64,000 nucleotides of DNA from Roseovarius mucosus DSM 17069 (GTDB lineage: Bacteria; Pseudomonadota; Alphaproteobacteria; Rhodobacterales; Rhodobacteraceae), in contig NZ_KN293976.1 in the NCBI RefSeq assembly GCF_000768555.3, positions 1-64,000 on the forward strand. Direction: 5' to 3'. Below are positions 43,805 to 53,125 of this stretch, piece by piece; position 1 is the stretch's first letter; every line of letters starts with the position of its first letter. The translations under genes were made by a program, and so were the position numbers. The notes beneath the pieces are model-generated. The model was not told the DNA's origin. It ran no database searches and saw only the letters and a program-made list of their open reading frames with translations.

Positions 43805-44398
43805 ATGTTGAAAACAACCACAGCGCTGATGACCGCAACTGCCCTGATGACCGCCCCGGCCTTTGCTGGCAACGTGCAAGAGCCGACGCCTGAGCCTGTG
43901 ATCGCCGCCCCGGTCGCACCCCCGGCCCCGGTTGGCCCGAATTGGACCGGCTTTTACGCGGGTGGTCAGCTTGGCTATGGCGACGTTGACACGCAGGCCG
44001 CAGGTGTCGACGGCGATGGTCTGATCGGCGGTCTGATCGCCGGGTACGATTATGACTACGGCAACAACTGGGTCGTTGGCGTGGGCCTCGATTACGATCT
44101 CGCAGACATCGACCTTGGCGCGGCCGCGTCGCTGGAAGACGTTTTCCGGATCAAATCGCGCCTCGGCTACAAGATCGGCAATGGCCTGCTCTACGGCACC
44201 GGCGGCTATGCCTGGGCCGACACCGACAACCTTGGCGATGACAACGGCTATTTCTTTGGCGCGGGCTATGAACACATGATCACCCAGAACGTGTCTCTGG
44301 GCGGTGAGGTGCTCTATCACAAGTTTGACAATTTCGGCACGGCCGGGGTTGATGTGGATGCCACCACGGTTCAGGCGCGGGCGGCGTTCCGCTTCTGA
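43805..44398 (+). CDS. Small outer-membrane beta-barrel protein
   Basis: Predicted 197-residue barrel of the Omp25/opacity-like type. A Sec signal peptide (MLKTTTALMTATALMTAPAFAG) is followed by a Pro-rich linker, then PNWTGFYAGGQLGYGDVD and alternating amphipathic strands, ending in the assembly signal RAAFRF with C-terminal Phe. The size fits an eight-stranded barrel. Function is unknown; relatives contribute to envelope stability. A strong ribosome-binding site AAAGGA lies at 43792. The gene stands alone and ends at a bidirectional terminator shared with hisG. Confidence 0.85.
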   Translation: MLKTTTALMTATALMTAPAFAGNVQEPTPEPVIAAPVAPPAPVGPNWTGFYAGGQLGYGDVDTQAAGVDGDGLIGGLIAGYDYDYGNNWVVGVGLDYDLADIDLGAAASLEDVFRIKSRLGYKIGNGLLYGTGGYAWADTDNLGDDNGYFFGAGYEHMITQNVSLGGEVLYHKFDNFGTAGVDVDATTVQARAAFRF

Positions 44399-44409
44399 TC
44401 CTCAGAACA

Positions 44410-44445
44410 AAACGGGGCGGTCGTGATGGACCGCCCCGTTTTCAT
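44410..44445. terminator. Bidirectional terminator between the barrel gene and hisG
   Basis: A perfect 13-bp stem AAACGGGGCGGTC / GACCGCCCCGTTT with a six-base loop (44410-44441), flanked by A- and T-rich tails on each side. It lies between convergent genes and can serve both. Confidence 0.92.
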
Positions 44446-45137
44446 TCCAGATCCAGCCTTTGCTTGAGCACGCGCAGCGTGTCCCGATCCTCAGGCTCCA
44501 TCGGGGCCACCCGCGACTTGAAGAGCGTCGCCTGTGACTTGAGGATCAGCCCATCATCCAGAACCTTGAGGTGATTGGCCCGCAGCGTATCGCCGGTCGA
44601 AGTGATGTCGGCAATGGCCTCGGCGGTCTCGTTCTTGACGGTGCCTTCGGTCGCGCCCTGACTATCCACCAGTTGATAATCCGCCACGCCATTCTCGCGC
44701 AGGAAATCCCGCACCAGACGGTGATATTTCGTGGCGATGCGCAAGCGAAACCCATGCTTGAGCCGAAACGCGGCGGCGGTGGCGTCAAGATCGTCAAGAT
44801 AGCTCACATCCACCCAACAGCGCGGCACCGCCAGCACCAGATCGGCCTGACCAAAGCCCAGCTCCGCCAGCTCCGCCACCTGATTTTGCCACTGCCCCAG
44901 CTTTTCGCGGATTAGGTCGGTGCCCGTCACCCCCAGATGGATGCGCCCGGCGGCCAGTTCGCGCGGGATTTCCCCGGCAGAGAGCAGGACCAGTTCGACA
45001 TTCTCAATGCCCTGCACAAACCCCGCATACTCGCGCTCTGACCCCGAGCGCCCCAGCGTGATGCCGTGCTTGGCGAACCAGTCAAAGGTTTTCTCCATTA
45101 GCCGCCCCTTGGACGGCACCCCAAGTTTCAGGGTCAT
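44442..45137 (-). CDS. hisG: ATP phosphoribosyltransferase, short form
   Basis: Catalyses the first step of histidine synthesis, joining PRPP to ATP. At 231 residues it is the short form, which lacks the regulatory C-terminal domain and needs HisZ. Features: KLGVPSKGRLMEKTFDWF at the N-terminus, the GVTGTDLIRE segment, and the PRPP loop DITSTGDTLRANHLKVL. Its start overlaps the hisZ stop by four bases, so the two partners are made together. Feedback control by histidine is expected to act through HisZ. Confidence 0.94.
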   Translation of the reverse strand: MTLKLGVPSKGRLMEKTFDWFAKHGITLGRSGSEREYAGFVQGIENVELVLLSAGEIPRELAAGRIHLGVTGTDLIREKLGQWQNQVAELAELGFGQADLVLAVPRCWVDVSYLDDLDATAAAFRLKHGFRLRIATKYHRLVRDFLRENGVADYQLVDSQGATEGTVKNETAEAIADITSTGDTLRANHLKVLDDGLILKSQATLFKSRVAPMEPEDRDTLRVLKQRLDLE

Positions 45138-46219
45138 GTCGCACCCCCAAGGCCCAGCACCAGACCGGGCCGGATCACGCCGCCTACGGCCGGGATTTCG
45201 CGCCCGCGACCCAACTGTCGGGTGAGCGCATCATAGCGGCCGCCCGTGGCAATGGGCGGCAGGTCAGGGCGGCTCTCGGCATAAAAGCCAAAGACAAAGC
45301 CATCGTAATATTCCATCTGCGTGCGCCCATAGCTCGCCTCGAAATCCAGCTTGGTGATGTCCAGTCCGCGCTCTGACATCGCCGTCAGCCGCCGCGCCAG
45401 ACGGTCCACCGCACCATGAATGGCGGGCATGTCCACCGCAATATCGCGCAGCCGCTCCAGCGCGTTGTCGCTGGTTTCGCGCACCGCGAGGATGGCATCC
45501 AGCAGCTGCACCTCAGAGGCGGAAATCGGCCCGGCCGCCGCATCCTCGCGCAGCGCCGTGATCCGGCCTGCAATCTCGTCCGGGCCGCGCAGCCCGATCA
45601 TCGGCTCTGCCCCCGCCATCGGATCCGCCGACGCCAGAAGGGCCGCACGCGCCTCGGGCACCACGGCGCGCCCCGAGTACCGATCCATCAGCGCGCGAAA
45701 GCGCCGGGGCCGCCAGATATGCCGCCGGAGCGCCGCCTTGCGGCGCTCGGTGGTGCGCAGCCCCTCGACCGCTGCCATCAGGATGCCGATGTCGCCCGTC
45801 GCCGCACGCAGGCCAAGCGGTCGCAGGATGTCAAAGAACATCGCAAAGACCTCGGCGTCCGCGGCCTCAGGTGCCGCCCGCTCGAAGATCTCGAACCCTA
45901 CCTGCGTGTATTCATTGGCGCGGGCCGCGTCCTCTTCCTGACGGCGAAACACCTCGCCGGAATAGGTATAGCGCGCGGGCTCGGCGCCATGCTCCATATG
46001 CATCTGAACGACCGGCACGGTGAAATCGGGGCGCAGCATCTGTTCGCCGCGCAGCGCGTCCGAGGTCACATAGGCCCGCGCACGAATATCCTCGCCGTAA
46101 AGGTCCAAGAGCACCTCGGCGGGTTGCAAGACAGAGGTTTCCACCGGCAGCGCGCCCGCCCCCTCAAAGAGCGCGCGCAGCCGTGCGGCCTCAGCCCGGA
46201 TCGCGGCACGTTCCGGCAT
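45134..46219 (-). CDS. hisZ: ATP phosphoribosyltransferase regulatory subunit
   Basis: Catalytically inactive histidyl-tRNA-synthetase paralogue (361 residues) that assembles with short HisG and carries its histidine regulation. Class II synthetase motifs are recognisable: motif 2 region (RYTYSGEVFRRQEEDAARANEYTQVGFEIFE) and a degenerate motif 3 (ATGGRYDALTRQLGRGREIPAVGGVI). The dedicated anticodon-binding domain is absent. Its start overlaps the hisS stop by one base (TGATG), so synthetase and paralogue are adjacent in one operon. Confidence 0.92.
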   Translation of the reverse strand: MPERAAIRAEAARLRALFEGAGALPVETSVLQPAEVLLDLYGEDIRARAYVTSDALRGEQMLRPDFTVPVVQMHMEHGAEPARYTYSGEVFRRQEEDAARANEYTQVGFEIFERAAPEAADAEVFAMFFDILRPLGLRAATGDIGILMAAVEGLRTTERRKAALRRHIWRPRRFRALMDRYSGRAVVPEARAALLASADPMAGAEPMIGLRGPDEIAGRITALREDAAAGPISASEVQLLDAILAVRETSDNALERLRDIAVDMPAIHGAVDRLARRLTAMSERGLDITKLDFEASYGRTQMEYYDGFVFGFYAESRPDLPPIATGGRYDALTRQLGRGREIPAVGGVIRPGLVLGLGGAT

Positions 46220-47691
46220 CAGCTTTGCTCCGCGAGGATGTCGCGAACCTTGTCCACCAACCCGGCGCGCGGCACCTCATATTGGCTGGGGCGTTCCTTC
46301 CATTCCTCCACGGTCGCATTCTCGGCGATCTGCGCCCCAAGGATCAGGTCCTTGATCTGCACCACGCCCTTGGCGAACTCGTCACCCCCGGCGATGATCG
46401 CCACCGGAGACCCGCGCCGGTCGGCGTATTTCATCTGATTGCCAAAGTGCTTGGGGTTGCCAAGGTAGACTTCGGCGCGAATACCCGCTTGGCGCAACTC
46501 GCCAACCATCGCCTGATAATCCGCCATCCGGTCGCGGTCCATCACGGTCACAACCACCGGCCCACGCTCTGCGCCGCTGATCTTGCCCTTGGCATGAAGC
46601 GCGGCAAGCAGGCGATCCACGCCGATGCTGACCCCAACGGCAGGCACCTGCTGCCCGGTGAAGCGCGCGACAAGGTCGTCGTAACGTCCCCCGCCTGCCA
46701 CGCTGCCAAACTGGCGCGGGCGGCCTTTCTCGTCGAGAATTTCAAACGTCAGTTCGGCCTCGAAGACGGGGCCCGTGTAGTAGCCAAGGCCACGGACGAC
46801 GGAAGGGTCGATGACGATGCGGTCGGGGCCGTAACCTTGCGCGGCGAGGAGGCTGGCGATTTCTTCGAGTTCGTTGACGCCTTGCACGCCCATCTCAGAG
46901 GCTCCAACCGCGACGCGCAGGTTGGCCAGAGTTTCAGCAGTACTGCCACCCTTTGAAGTTAGAAACGCCAACACGGGAGCCGCCTGATCTTCGTTCAGCC
47001 CTACGCCGTCGATATACGCCCCCGACGCATCGAGCCGCCCCTTGCCCAGCAACTCACGCACGCCGCTCTCGCCCACCTTGTCGAATTTGTCGATGGTGCG
47101 CAGCACGGCGGCCTGTTGGTCTGGCTCAGTGACGCCCGTCGCCTCCAACACCCCATTCAGCACCTTCCGGTTATTCACCCGCACCACGTAATCGCCGCGC
47201 GGAATTCCCACCTCTTCCAGCGCATCCGCGAGCATCGCGCAAATCTCGGCATCGGCGGCCATGCTGGCCGTGCCGACCGTATCCGCATCGCATTGATAGA
47301 ACTGGCGAAACCGCCCCGGTCCCGGCTTTTCGTTGCGCCAGACCGGACCCATGGCATAGCGTCGGTATGGCGTCGGTAAATCGTTGCGGTGCTGCGCATA
47401 GACGCGGGCCAGGGGCGCCGTCAGATCATAGCGAAGCGCCAGCCATTTCTCGTCCTCGTCCTGCCAGGCAAAGACACCCTCGTTCGGCCGGTCCACGTCG
47501 GGCAGGAACTTGCCCAGCGCCTCGACCGTTTCGACCGCGCTCGATTCCAGCGCGTCAAAGCCATAGCGATGATAGACGCCGGCAATCGCGTTCAGCATCG
47601 CGGCGCGCGTCGTCACCTCTGCGCCGAAATAATCGCGGAACCCTTTGGGCGTTTCGGCCTTGGGGCGGGGCTCTTTCTTGGGCTTGGCCAT
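46219..47691 (-). CDS. hisS: Histidyl-tRNA synthetase
   Basis: Class II aminoacyl-tRNA synthetase charging tRNA-His, 490 residues. Present are motif 1 around [18 protein letters not shown], motif 2 with [23 protein letters not shown], the histidine A loop [11 protein letters not shown], motif 3 ([13 protein letters not shown]) and a C-terminal anticodon-binding domain. The ATG at 47691 ([11 protein letters not shown]) was preferred; the open frame to 47841 includes the region overlapping divergent slyX. First gene of hisS-hisZ-hisG. Confidence 0.93.
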   Translation of the reverse strand: MAKPKKEPRPKAETPKGFRDYFGAEVTTRAAMLNAIAGVYHRYGFDALESSAVETVEALGKFLPDVDRPNEGVFAWQDEDEKWLALRYDLTAPLARVYAQHRNDLPTPYRRYAMGPVWRNEKPGPGRFRQFYQCDADTVGTASMAADAEICAMLADALEEVGIPRGDYVVRVNNRKVLNGVLEATGVTEPDQQAAVLRTIDKFDKVGESGVRELLGKGRLDASGAYIDGVGLNEDQAAPVLAFLTSKGGSTAETLANLRVAVGASEMGVQGVNELEEIASLLAAQGYGPDRIVIDPSVVRGLGYYTGPVFEAELTFEILDEKGRPRQFGSVAGGGRYDDLVARFTGQQVPAVGVSIGVDRLLAALHAKGKISGAERGPVVVTVMDRDRMADYQAMVGELRQAGIRAEVYLGNPKHFGNQMKYADRRGSPVAIIAGGDEFAKGVVQIKDLILGAQIAENATVEEWKERPSQYEVPRAGLVDKVRDILAEQS

Positions 47692-47800
47692 GGAATGCGT
47701 CCTTGCGGCATCTGTCGTGGCGCGGTCTAGCCCAAGGGCCGCGTCGGGGCAAGGCGGCTGCGCGATTGACCAAAGGCGCTGTCGCGCGTAATCCGATACC

Positions 47801-47995
47801 ATGACCGAAATAGAAGAAAAACTGGCCCACCTGATCCGCACGGTTGATGACCTGTCGGATGTGATCGCGCGCCAGGACCGCGAGCTTGACCGCCTGCGCG
47901 TCCGGGTCGAGATGCTGCTCGCGCGCGAAGCTGCCCGGCAGGGCGAGAGCGATGGCGGCGTAATCCTTGGCGACGAGCGCCCGCCGCATTACTGA
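47801..47995 (+). CDS. slyX: SlyX family protein
   Basis: Short coiled-coil protein, 64 residues: [20 protein letters not shown] followed by [15 protein letters not shown]. It ends in PPHY, the conserved C-terminus of SlyX proteins. Function is unknown. It is divergent from hisS, with start codons about 110 bases apart. Confidence 0.85.
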   Translation: MTEIEEKLAHLIRTVDDLSDVIARQDRELDRLRVRVEMLLAREAARQGESDGGVILGDERPPHY

Positions 47996-48056
47996 CACGG
48001 GGTTATCTTACAACCGGAGGTCCCGGTTCAGGCCCGGGACAACTACGCAGAAGTCG

Positions 48057-51000
48057 TCAGATTTCTTCGACCATCACCACGCCGGTCAGGCTCTTGATCG
48101 CGCCCTTGATCTGCGGCGTCACGGGATATTCCGCGCCGCTGTCAATCTCGACCTCGCCGGGCAGGTCCGCGCCCATCAGGCAGAAATGGATCGGGCCAGG
48201 GCGCGCACCGCGCGCGGCTTGGCTGGCGCTTTGCAAGACCGTGGCGACCGATCCAATCGCCCCTGGCTGATCCACGAAAATCCGCAAGCCGACCGCGCCC
48301 GCCCCGGCCACCATCCCGTCAATCGGCTGCACCGCGCGGCAGAGCAATTTCAACTGATCCGCCTCAAGCGTGGCCTCGGCGGTGATCACCACCTGCGCGC
48401 CGGTTTCCAGAAACTCGCGGCATTTCTCGAGCGTGTCCGAGAATATCGTCACCTCATAACCGCCGGTCGTATCGCTCAGCTGCGCAAAGGCAAAGCGGTT
48501 GCCGCGCGCCGATTTCCGCTCTTGCCGCCCGGCCACGACCCCGGCCATCTTGACCAGCGCCGGACCGCGCTCGGCCTGTGCCGTCACCTCGTCCAGCGTT
48601 TTCACATCCTGCCGCCGCAACACGGTCATGTAATCGTCGAGCGGATGCCCCGAGAGGTAGAACCCAACGGCCTTGAATTCCTCGGTCAGCCGCTCGGCAG
48701 GCAGCCAATCATTGACCGGGGCCAATCGCGGTTCAGGCAGATCATCGCCCGCCTCGCCAAAGAGCGAGACCTGGCTCGAATTCTTCTGCTCATGGATCGC
48801 CGCCGAATAGCTCATCAGTGCCTCGATGCTCTCGAACACGCGGCGGCGATTGCGGTCGAGCGCATCAAACGCCCCGGCACGGGCCAGCATTTCGAGCGGG
48901 CGCTTGCCCACCCGTTTCAGATCGACCCGCTGCGCCACATCGTAGAGCGTGGCAAAGGGCCGGTCGCCACGCCCCGTCGTGATCAGCTTCATCGCCTCGA
49001 CACCCACGTTCTTGAGCGCACCCAGCGCGTAGTGCAACACGCCATCGCGCACGTCGAACGTGGCCTCGGAGCGGTTGACGCAGGGCGCAGCCCAAGGCAG
49101 GCCCAGCCCCTTTTTCACCTCTTGGAAATAAACCGCCAGTTTGTCGGTCAGGTGAATATCGCAGTTCATCACCCCAGCCATGAACTCGACCGGGTGATTG
49201 GCCTTGAGCCAGGCGGTCTGATAGCTGACCACCGCATAGGCCGCCGCGTGGGATTTGTTGAAGCCGTAATTGGCGAATTTCTCGAGCAGGTCAAAGACCT
49301 CGCTGGCCTTTTTCTTGTCGACGCCATTCTCCATCGCGCCCTTCTCGAATTTCGGGCGTTCCTTGGCCATCTCTTCGGCGATCTTCTTGCCCATGGCACG
49401 GCGCAAGAGGTCGGCACCGCCGAGGCTATAGCCCGCCATCACCTGCGCGATCTGCATCACCTGTTCCTGATAGACGATGATGCCCTGGGTTTCCTCTAGG
49501 ATATGGTCAATCGACGGATGGATGGACTCGAGCTCACGCAGACCGTTCTTTACCTCGCAATAGGTCGGGATATTCTCCATCGGACCGGGACGGTAGAGCG
49601 CCACAAGCGCCACGATGTCCTCGATGCAGGTCGGCTTCATCCGCTTGAGCGCATCCATCATGCCGCTGGATTCCACTTGGAACACGGCGACAGTCTTGGC
49701 ACTGGCATAGAGCCGATAGGATTTCTCGTCATCGAGCGGGATTGCCCCGATGTCATATTCGAACCCTGCAGGGGGATCATAGAGCACGGTGCCATCCGCC
49801 GCCACATTCAGCGGGCGGCCCGCCTTGCGGATCATGTCCACCGCGTTCTGGATCACCGTCAGCGTCTTGAGGCCGAGAAAGTCGAACTTGACCAGTCCCG
49901 CCTGTTCCACCCATTTCATGTTGAACTGCGTGGCCGGCATATCCGAACGCGGGTCCTGATAGACCGGCACCAGCTCATCCAAGGGCCGGTCGCCAATCAC
50001 CACACCCGCGGCATGGGTTGAGGCATTGCGCAACAGCCCTTCGACCTGCTGCGCATAGGTCAAGAGCCGGTCCACGACCTCTTCATTCTTGGCCTCTTCG
50101 CGCAGGCGCGGCTCGTCGGCCAGCGCCTTTTCGATGCTCACCGGCTTCACGCCCTCGACCGGGATCATCTTGGACAGCCGGTCCACCTGCCCATAGGGCA
50201 TTTGCAGCACGCGCCCGATGTCGCGCACGGCGGCCTTGGACAAGAGCGCGCCGAAGGTGATGATCTGGCCCACCCGGTCACGGCCATATTTCTCTTGCAC
50301 ATACTGGATCACCTCCTCGCGGCGATCCATGCAAAAGTCGATGTCAAAGTCGGGCATGCTGACCCGCTCCGGGTTCAGGAACCGCTCGAAGAGCAGGCTG
50401 TAGCGCAGCGGATCAAGGTCGGTGATGGTCAGTGCATAGGCCACCAGACTGCCCGCGCCAGACCCCCGCCCCGGCCCCACCGGGATCGCGTGATCCTTGG
50501 CCCATTTGATGAAATCGGCCACGATCAGGAAATACCCCGGAAAGCCCATCCCTTCGATGATGCCCAGTTCGAATTCCAGCCGCTTTTCATACTCTTCGAC
50601 CGGGGCGGCATGGGGGATGACGGCCAGCCGGGCCTTGAGCCCCTCCCGCGCCTGACGGCGCAGTTCCTCGACCTCGTCATCGGCGAATTTCGGCAGGATC
50701 GGATTGCGCTTGTAGGCCCCAAAGGCGCAGCGGCGCGCAATCTCGACCGTGTTTTCAAGCGCCTCCGGAAGATCGGCAAAGAGCGCCGCCATCTCGTCCT
50801 GGCTTTTGAAATAATGCTGCGGGGTCAAGCGGCGGCGCGGCGCACTCTGATCGACATAGGCGCCCTCGGCCACGCAGAGCATGGCATCATGCGCCTCATA
50901 CATGTCCGATTTCGGGAAATAGACATCGTTGGTCGCCACCAAGGGCAGATCCATGGCATAGGCCATCTCGATCAGCCCACGCTCGGTCAGACGTTCGACC

Positions 51001-51557
51001 TCGGGCGCACCGCCCTCGCCGGGATGACGCTGCAACTCGACATAGAGCCGGTCGCCAAACGCCTGTGCCAAGCGCTGCATCAGCGCCTCTGCCGCCGGGC
51101 GCTGCCCGCCTTGCAAAAGACGCCCCACCGGCCCATCCGGCCCACCCGTTAGGCAGATCACCTCCCCGGCATGCCGCTCCAGCTCGTCCAGCGCCACATG
51201 CGGCAGGCTGCCGTCGCCGCGCAAGTAGAGGCACGAGTTGAGCTTCATAAGGTTCTCATACCCCTGCTCGCTCTGCGCCAGAAGAACGATGGGCGCAGGC
51301 GGTTTGGCGCGTTCACCGGGGGCAGGGCTGAGATAGGCCAGATCAACCTGACAGCCCATTATGGGCTGCACACCCGCCCCCTGCGCGCTGACGGAAAATT
51401 CGAGGGCGGAGAACATGTTGTTGGTATCGGTCACGGCCACGGCGGGCATGCCTGCGGCCACACAGAGACCCGGCAGCTTCTTGAGCCGCATCGCCCCCTC
51501 CAGCAGGGAATATTCGGTATGCACCCGCAGGTGGATGAATCGGGGATCAGTGCTCAT
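48057..51557 (-). CDS. dnaE: DNA polymerase III alpha subunit
   Basis: Replicative polymerase, 1166 residues, the normal length of DnaE1. N-terminal PHP domain (FIHLRVHTEYSLLEGAM), palm with the catalytic acidic motif MPDFDIDFCMDRREEV and GPGRGSGAGSLVAYAL, then the tandem helix-hairpin-helix region and an OB fold (VKMAGVVAGRQERKSARGNRFAF) with a C-terminal tau-binding region. The ATG at 51557 (MSTDPRFIHL) is preferred because the PHP domain begins there; a longer frame to 51680 has no supporting features. Monocistronic and divergent from xdhA. Confidence 0.95.
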   Translation of the reverse strand: MSTDPRFIHLRVHTEYSLLEGAMRLKKLPGLCVAAGMPAVAVTDTNNMFSALEFSVSAQGAGVQPIMGCQVDLAYLSPAPGERAKPPAPIVLLAQSEQGYENLMKLNSCLYLRGDGSLPHVALDELERHAGEVICLTGGPDGPVGRLLQGGQRPAAEALMQRLAQAFGDRLYVELQRHPGEGGAPEVERLTERGLIEMAYAMDLPLVATNDVYFPKSDMYEAHDAMLCVAEGAYVDQSAPRRRLTPQHYFKSQDEMAALFADLPEALENTVEIARRCAFGAYKRNPILPKFADDEVEELRRQAREGLKARLAVIPHAAPVEEYEKRLEFELGIIEGMGFPGYFLIVADFIKWAKDHAIPVGPGRGSGAGSLVAYALTITDLDPLRYSLLFERFLNPERVSMPDFDIDFCMDRREEVIQYVQEKYGRDRVGQIITFGALLSKAAVRDIGRVLQMPYGQVDRLSKMIPVEGVKPVSIEKALADEPRLREEAKNEEVVDRLLTYAQQVEGLLRNASTHAAGVVIGDRPLDELVPVYQDPRSDMPATQFNMKWVEQAGLVKFDFLGLKTLTVIQNAVDMIRKAGRPLNVAADGTVLYDPPAGFEYDIGAIPLDDEKSYRLYASAKTVAVFQVESSGMMDALKRMKPTCIEDIVALVALYRPGPMENIPTYCEVKNGLRELESIHPSIDHILEETQGIIVYQEQVMQIAQVMAGYSLGGADLLRRAMGKKIAEEMAKERPKFEKGAMENGVDKKKASEVFDLLEKFANYGFNKSHAAAYAVVSYQTAWLKANHPVEFMAGVMNCDIHLTDKLAVYFQEVKKGLGLPWAAPCVNRSEATFDVRDGVLHYALGALKNVGVEAMKLITTGRGDRPFATLYDVAQRVDLKRVGKRPLEMLARAGAFDALDRNRRRVFESIEALMSYSAAIHEQKNSSQVSLFGEAGDDLPEPRLAPVNDWLPAERLTEEFKAVGFYLSGHPLDDYMTVLRRQDVKTLDEVTAQAERGPALVKMAGVVAGRQERKSARGNRFAFAQLSDTTGGYEVTIFSDTLEKCREFLETGAQVVITAEATLEADQLKLLCRAVQPIDGMVAGAGAVGLRIFVDQPGAIGSVATVLQSASQAARGARPGPIHFCLMGADLPGEVEIDSGAEYPVTPQIKGAIKSLTGVVMVEEI

Positions 51558-51718
51558 GCATGCCACCCTAGCCCCGGCTGCGGGGGAACAAAAGACTTGC
51601 CAAAACGCCCGCCCCCGGCTTTCATCAGTCCATGACAGGCAAAGCCCGCCGCCTTCTACGCCGCATCGAAGGTCAGGCAATCCGGGGCAGACATAGGTAA
51701 CGCGGCGGGCATCGGCTC

Positions 51719-53125
51719 ATGACCCTCACGTTTCTTCTGAATGGAGAGAGCGTGGCGCTTCGGGATGTGACCCCGACGACAACCCTGCTCGACTGGCTGC
51801 GCGAGACGCGCGGTCTCACAGGCACCAAGGAAGGCTGCAACGAAGGCGATTGCGGCGCCTGCACGGTGATCGTCAGTGACGAGACCGGCGCGCGCCCGCT
51901 CAACGCCTGCATCCTGCTCCTGCCGCAACTCGCCGGGCGCGCGGTGCGCACGGTCGAAGGGGTCAGCGGCCCCGAGGGCCAGTTGCACCCGGTCCAGGAG
52001 GCGATGATCGCGCATCACGGCTCGCAATGCGGCTTCTGCACGCCGGGGTTCATCACCTCGATGGCCTGTGCGCATCTCAATGGCGAGCGGGATCACGATC
52101 GGGTTCTGGCGGGAAACCTTTGCCGCTGCACGGGCTATGCCCCGATCCTGCGCGCCGCCCGCGCCGCCGAAACCGCCCCCATTCCCGCATGGATAACCGA
52201 GGACCGCGCCGTCATCTGGCCGGAAATACCTTCGGGGGGGCCCGCAGGGCGGGGGGCAGACAGCCCCCCTTCCTCGCTGCACCCCCGATGCGCCGATGAG
52301 GCTGCGCGCCTCTATGCCGCCCACCCGCAGGCCACGCTGATCGCGGGGGCGACCGACGTGGGCCTCTGGATTACCAAGCAATTGCGCGATCTCGACCTTC
52401 CGATCTTTCTCGGGGGCTGCGCCGATCTGCGCAAGATCGACATCTCGGATACGGAGATCCGCCTTGGCGCCGGGGTTACCATCGCGGCGCTGATGCAGGC
52501 GATTGCCCCCTTTCACCCCTCCTATGCCGCGATGCTGCGGCGCTATGGCTCGGAACAGGTGCGCGCGGCGGCCACGCTTGGGGGCAATATCGCCAATGGC
52601 TCGCCCATCGGCGACAACGCCCCCGCGCTCATTGCCCTCGGGGCCACTCTGCACTTGCGCCATGGCGAGACCCGCCGCGAGATACCGCTCGAGGCATTCT
52701 TTCTCGACTACGGCCAGCAGGGCCGTGCGCCGGGTGAGATGGTCGAGGCCATCACCCTGCCCCGCCAACCCGACCGCCTGCGCTGCTACAAGATCTCGAA
52801 ACGCTTTGATCAGGATATCTCGGCTCTTCTGGGCTGCTTCAACATCACCGTGAACGAAGGCAGGATTACCGCCGCGCGGATCGCCTTTGGCGGTATGGCG
52901 GGCATCCCGAAACGCGCACAGGCGGTCGAAGCGGCACTGATTGGCCAACCTTGGACCGAGGAGACGATCACCGCCAGCCACGTGGCTTGGGCGCAGGATT
53001 TCGCGCCGCTCTCGGATATGCGCGCCTCTGCCGACTATCGCCTCGACGTGGCCCGCAACCTCTTGATGCGCTACTTTCTCGAGGATCAGGGCATCGCCAC
53101 TTCGGTTCTCGAGGTGCAACCATGA
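51719..53125 (+). CDS. xdhA: Xanthine dehydrogenase small subunit (2Fe-2S and FAD)
   Basis: Electron-transfer subunit of NAD-dependent xanthine dehydrogenase (hypoxanthine to xanthine to urate), 468 residues. First 2Fe-2S cluster: [12 protein letters not shown]; second: CGFCTPGF and CRCTGY. The FAD-binding domain begins at about residue 200 and carries [20 protein letters not shown]. Residues about 169-184, in the linker between the two domains, are encoded by a 48-bp palindromic element also found in xdhB. The order xdhA-xdhB-xdhC with overlapping stops and starts matches Rhodobacter capsulatus. Cytoplasmic. Confidence 0.94.
   Translation: MTLTFLLNGESVALRDVTPTTTLLDWLRETRGLTGTKEGCNEGDCGACTVIVSDETGARPLNACILLLPQLAGRAVRTVEGVSGPEGQLHPVQEAMIAHHGSQCGFCTPGFITSMACAHLNGERDHDRVLAGNLCRCTGYAPILRAARAAETAPIPAWITEDRAVIWPEIPSGGPAGRGADSPPSSLHPRCADEAARLYAAHPQATLIAGATDVGLWITKQLRDLDLPIFLGGCADLRKIDISDTEIRLGAGVTIAALMQAIAPFHPSYAAMLRRYGSEQVRAAATLGGNIANGSPIGDNAPALIALGATLHLRHGETRREIPLEAFFLDYGQQGRAPGEMVEAITLPRQPDRLRCYKISKRFDQDISALLGCFNITVNEGRITAARIAFGGMAGIPKRAQAVEAALIGQPWTEETITASHVAWAQDFAPLSDMRASADYRLDVARNLLMRYFLEDQGIATSVLEVQP
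52223..52270 (+). repeat. 48-bp palindromic element inside xdhA
   Basis: Begins GAAATACCTTCGGGGGGG and ends GACAGCCCCCCT. It forms two hairpins: GCCC-GCA-GGGC, and GGGGGGC-AGACA-GCCCCCC. The reverse complement of 54270-54317 in xdhB is the same except at two positions. It is in frame and adds a Pro/Gly/Ser-rich linker segment. Confidence 0.88.

Noticed and set aside
48020-48040. Inverted repeat GTCCCGG/CCGGGAC between slyX and dnaE as a terminator
   Set aside because: The stem is only seven bases and no T run follows on either strand, so I did not call it.
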